A DNA stretch of 5,685 nt from Frondihabitans sp. Its GTDB lineage: Bacteria > Actinomycetota > Actinomycetes > Actinomycetales > Microbacteriaceae. The stretch lies in the NCBI GenBank assembly GCA_025464735.1, contig JAODMX010000096.1, positions 1 to 5,685 on the forward strand, in the 5' to 3' direction. The notes beneath the pieces are model-generated. The model had not been told where the DNA came from. It did no database searches and saw nothing but the letters and a program-made list of their open reading frames with translations. This document shows, piece after piece, positions 5,460-5,685 of this stretch. The stretch's first letter is position 1. Each line of letters begins with the position of its first letter. A program made the translations under genes and the position numbers.

Positions 5460-5502
5460 GCGCGCGTGCGCCGGCCCTGGTACCTCGGGGCGCGCGACGC
5501 GC
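5460..5502 (+). terminator. Candidate parB terminator hairpin without U-tract
   Basis: Bases 5460-5472 can pair with 5489-5502 to give a 13-bp, almost entirely G-C stem with one G-U pair (5467/5494) and one bulged A (5497), around a 16-nt loop. It starts 5 nt after the parB stop codon. No T-run follows, only AAGCTGAACGG. U-tract-free hairpins have been proposed as terminators in actinobacteria, and the position suits this. Alternatively it protects the mRNA 3' end while termination occurs further on. Confidence 0.5.
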
Positions 5503-5513
5503 AAGCTGAACGG

Positions 5514-5577
5514 TTCGCCCGGAAATCGGACTAAGCACCAACAGTCTTGTCGGTCCGAAGTCCGATTTCCGGGCGGA
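5514..5577. repeat. Long palindromic hairpin with perfect 17-bp arms
   Basis: CGCCCGGAAATCGGACT (5516-5532) is exactly repeated in reverse complement at 5559-5575. In RNA the stem can extend outward by U5515-G5576 and U5514-A5577. The 26-nt centre (5533-5558) can itself fold: ACC (5537-5539) with GGT (5552-5554) and ACA (5541-5543) with TGT (5548-5550), across one A-C mismatch, around the loop GTCT. No clear T-run follows on either strand. Possible roles are a bidirectional terminator between convergent genes, a dispersed REP-like palindrome, or a protein-binding site. Confidence 0.85.
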
Positions 5578-5683
5578 GCGCTTTGGGTGCCGTCGCGTCC
5601 GGCCGCGACGACGCGGGAAGCCGGAGCAACAGCCACCTGATCAGGGAAATTGCGGAGACCGTAGCCGCACGGCGATCTGAGGA
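5531..5683 (-). CDS. Possible C-terminal end of a convergent gene (partial, unrecognised)
   Basis: On the minus strand a frame is open from the right edge of the window (5683) for 50 codons to a TAG at 5533-5531. The start lies outside the window. The peptide has a hydrophobic stretch (SAISLIRWLLLRL) and a charged tail ending RPEIGLRTDKTVGA. It matches no family I recognise. Roughly two thirds of its third codon positions are G or C, moderately consistent with coding here, and a gene convergent with parB would be ordinary in actinobacteria. Against it, short open frames are common in GC-rich DNA, another minus-strand frame is also open here, and the frame runs through the palindrome. Treat it as a weak candidate. 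Confidence 0.2.
   Translation of the reverse strand, partial: SSDRRAATVSAISLIRWLLLRLPASSRPDATAPKALRPEIGLRTDKTVGA
5591..5610. repeat. Small perfect hairpin in the parB downstream region
   Basis: CGTCGCG (5591-5597) and CGCGACG (5604-5610) form a perfect 7-bp stem with the 6-nt loop TCCGGC. The loop is fully complementary to GCCGGA at 5620-5625, which would allow a pseudoknot on the + strand RNA. The all-GC character makes chance occurrence plausible. If the minus-strand frame described for this region is real, the hairpin lies inside coding sequence. Confidence 0.35.
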
Positions 5684-5685
5684 CG

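Noticed and set aside
1..5685. tRNA or rRNA genes, CRISPR array, insertion sequence or prophage genes
   Set aside because: No cloverleaf, repeat-spacer pattern, transposase or phage-like coding sequence was seen. The tight gene spacing leaves little room outside 1-295 and 5456-5685.

Overview
The window is a compact, almost fully coding piece of an actinobacterial chromosome next to the replication origin. The gene order on the + strand is rpmH, rnpA, yidD, yidC, jag (R3H), rsmG, parA, parB. This is the usual cluster beside dnaA in high-GC Gram-positive bacteria. The base composition is GC-rich, several starts are GTG, and L34 and ParB have actinobacterial forms. From memory of family sequences, Microbacteriaceae is the best guess, but the genus is not resolved. 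The divergent dnaA gene is expected just left of base 1 on the minus strand and is not in the window.

Layout. Bases 1-295 hold no convincing gene. They contain DnaA-box sequences (a tandem 12-mer pair at 6-29 and one perfect box at 152-160), a good -35/-10 promoter at 180-208 and a structured rpmH leader. Bases 296-2762 carry rpmH, rnpA, yidD, yidC and jag, with gaps of 28 nt or less or 4-nt overlaps, so they look co-transcribed and partly translationally coupled. A parS centromere site (2785-2800) then abuts the rsmG start codon. A second parS (3484-3499) lies just before parA. parA and parB overlap by one base. Bases 5456-5685 hold a series of inverted repeats: a GC-rich hairpin, a long hairpin with perfect 17-bp arms, and a small hairpin with a possible pseudoknot. 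A weakly supported minus-strand reading frame runs off the right edge.

How the genes work together. L34 is a structural protein of the 50S subunit. RnpA is the protein part of RNase P, which matures tRNA 5' ends. YidD and YidC assist insertion of inner-membrane proteins, and the Jag-type R3H protein is a predicted RNA binder. RsmG methylates 16S rRNA. ParA, ParB and the two parS sites form the chromosome segregation machinery, placed where it must act, close to the origin.

The genes are ordinary core genes, and no new protein system was found. The items most worth a second look are non-coding: a possible attenuator in the rpmH leader, a terminator-like hairpin inside the end of rsmG, a parS site sitting where the rsmG ribosome-binding site should be, and the long palindrome downstream of parB.
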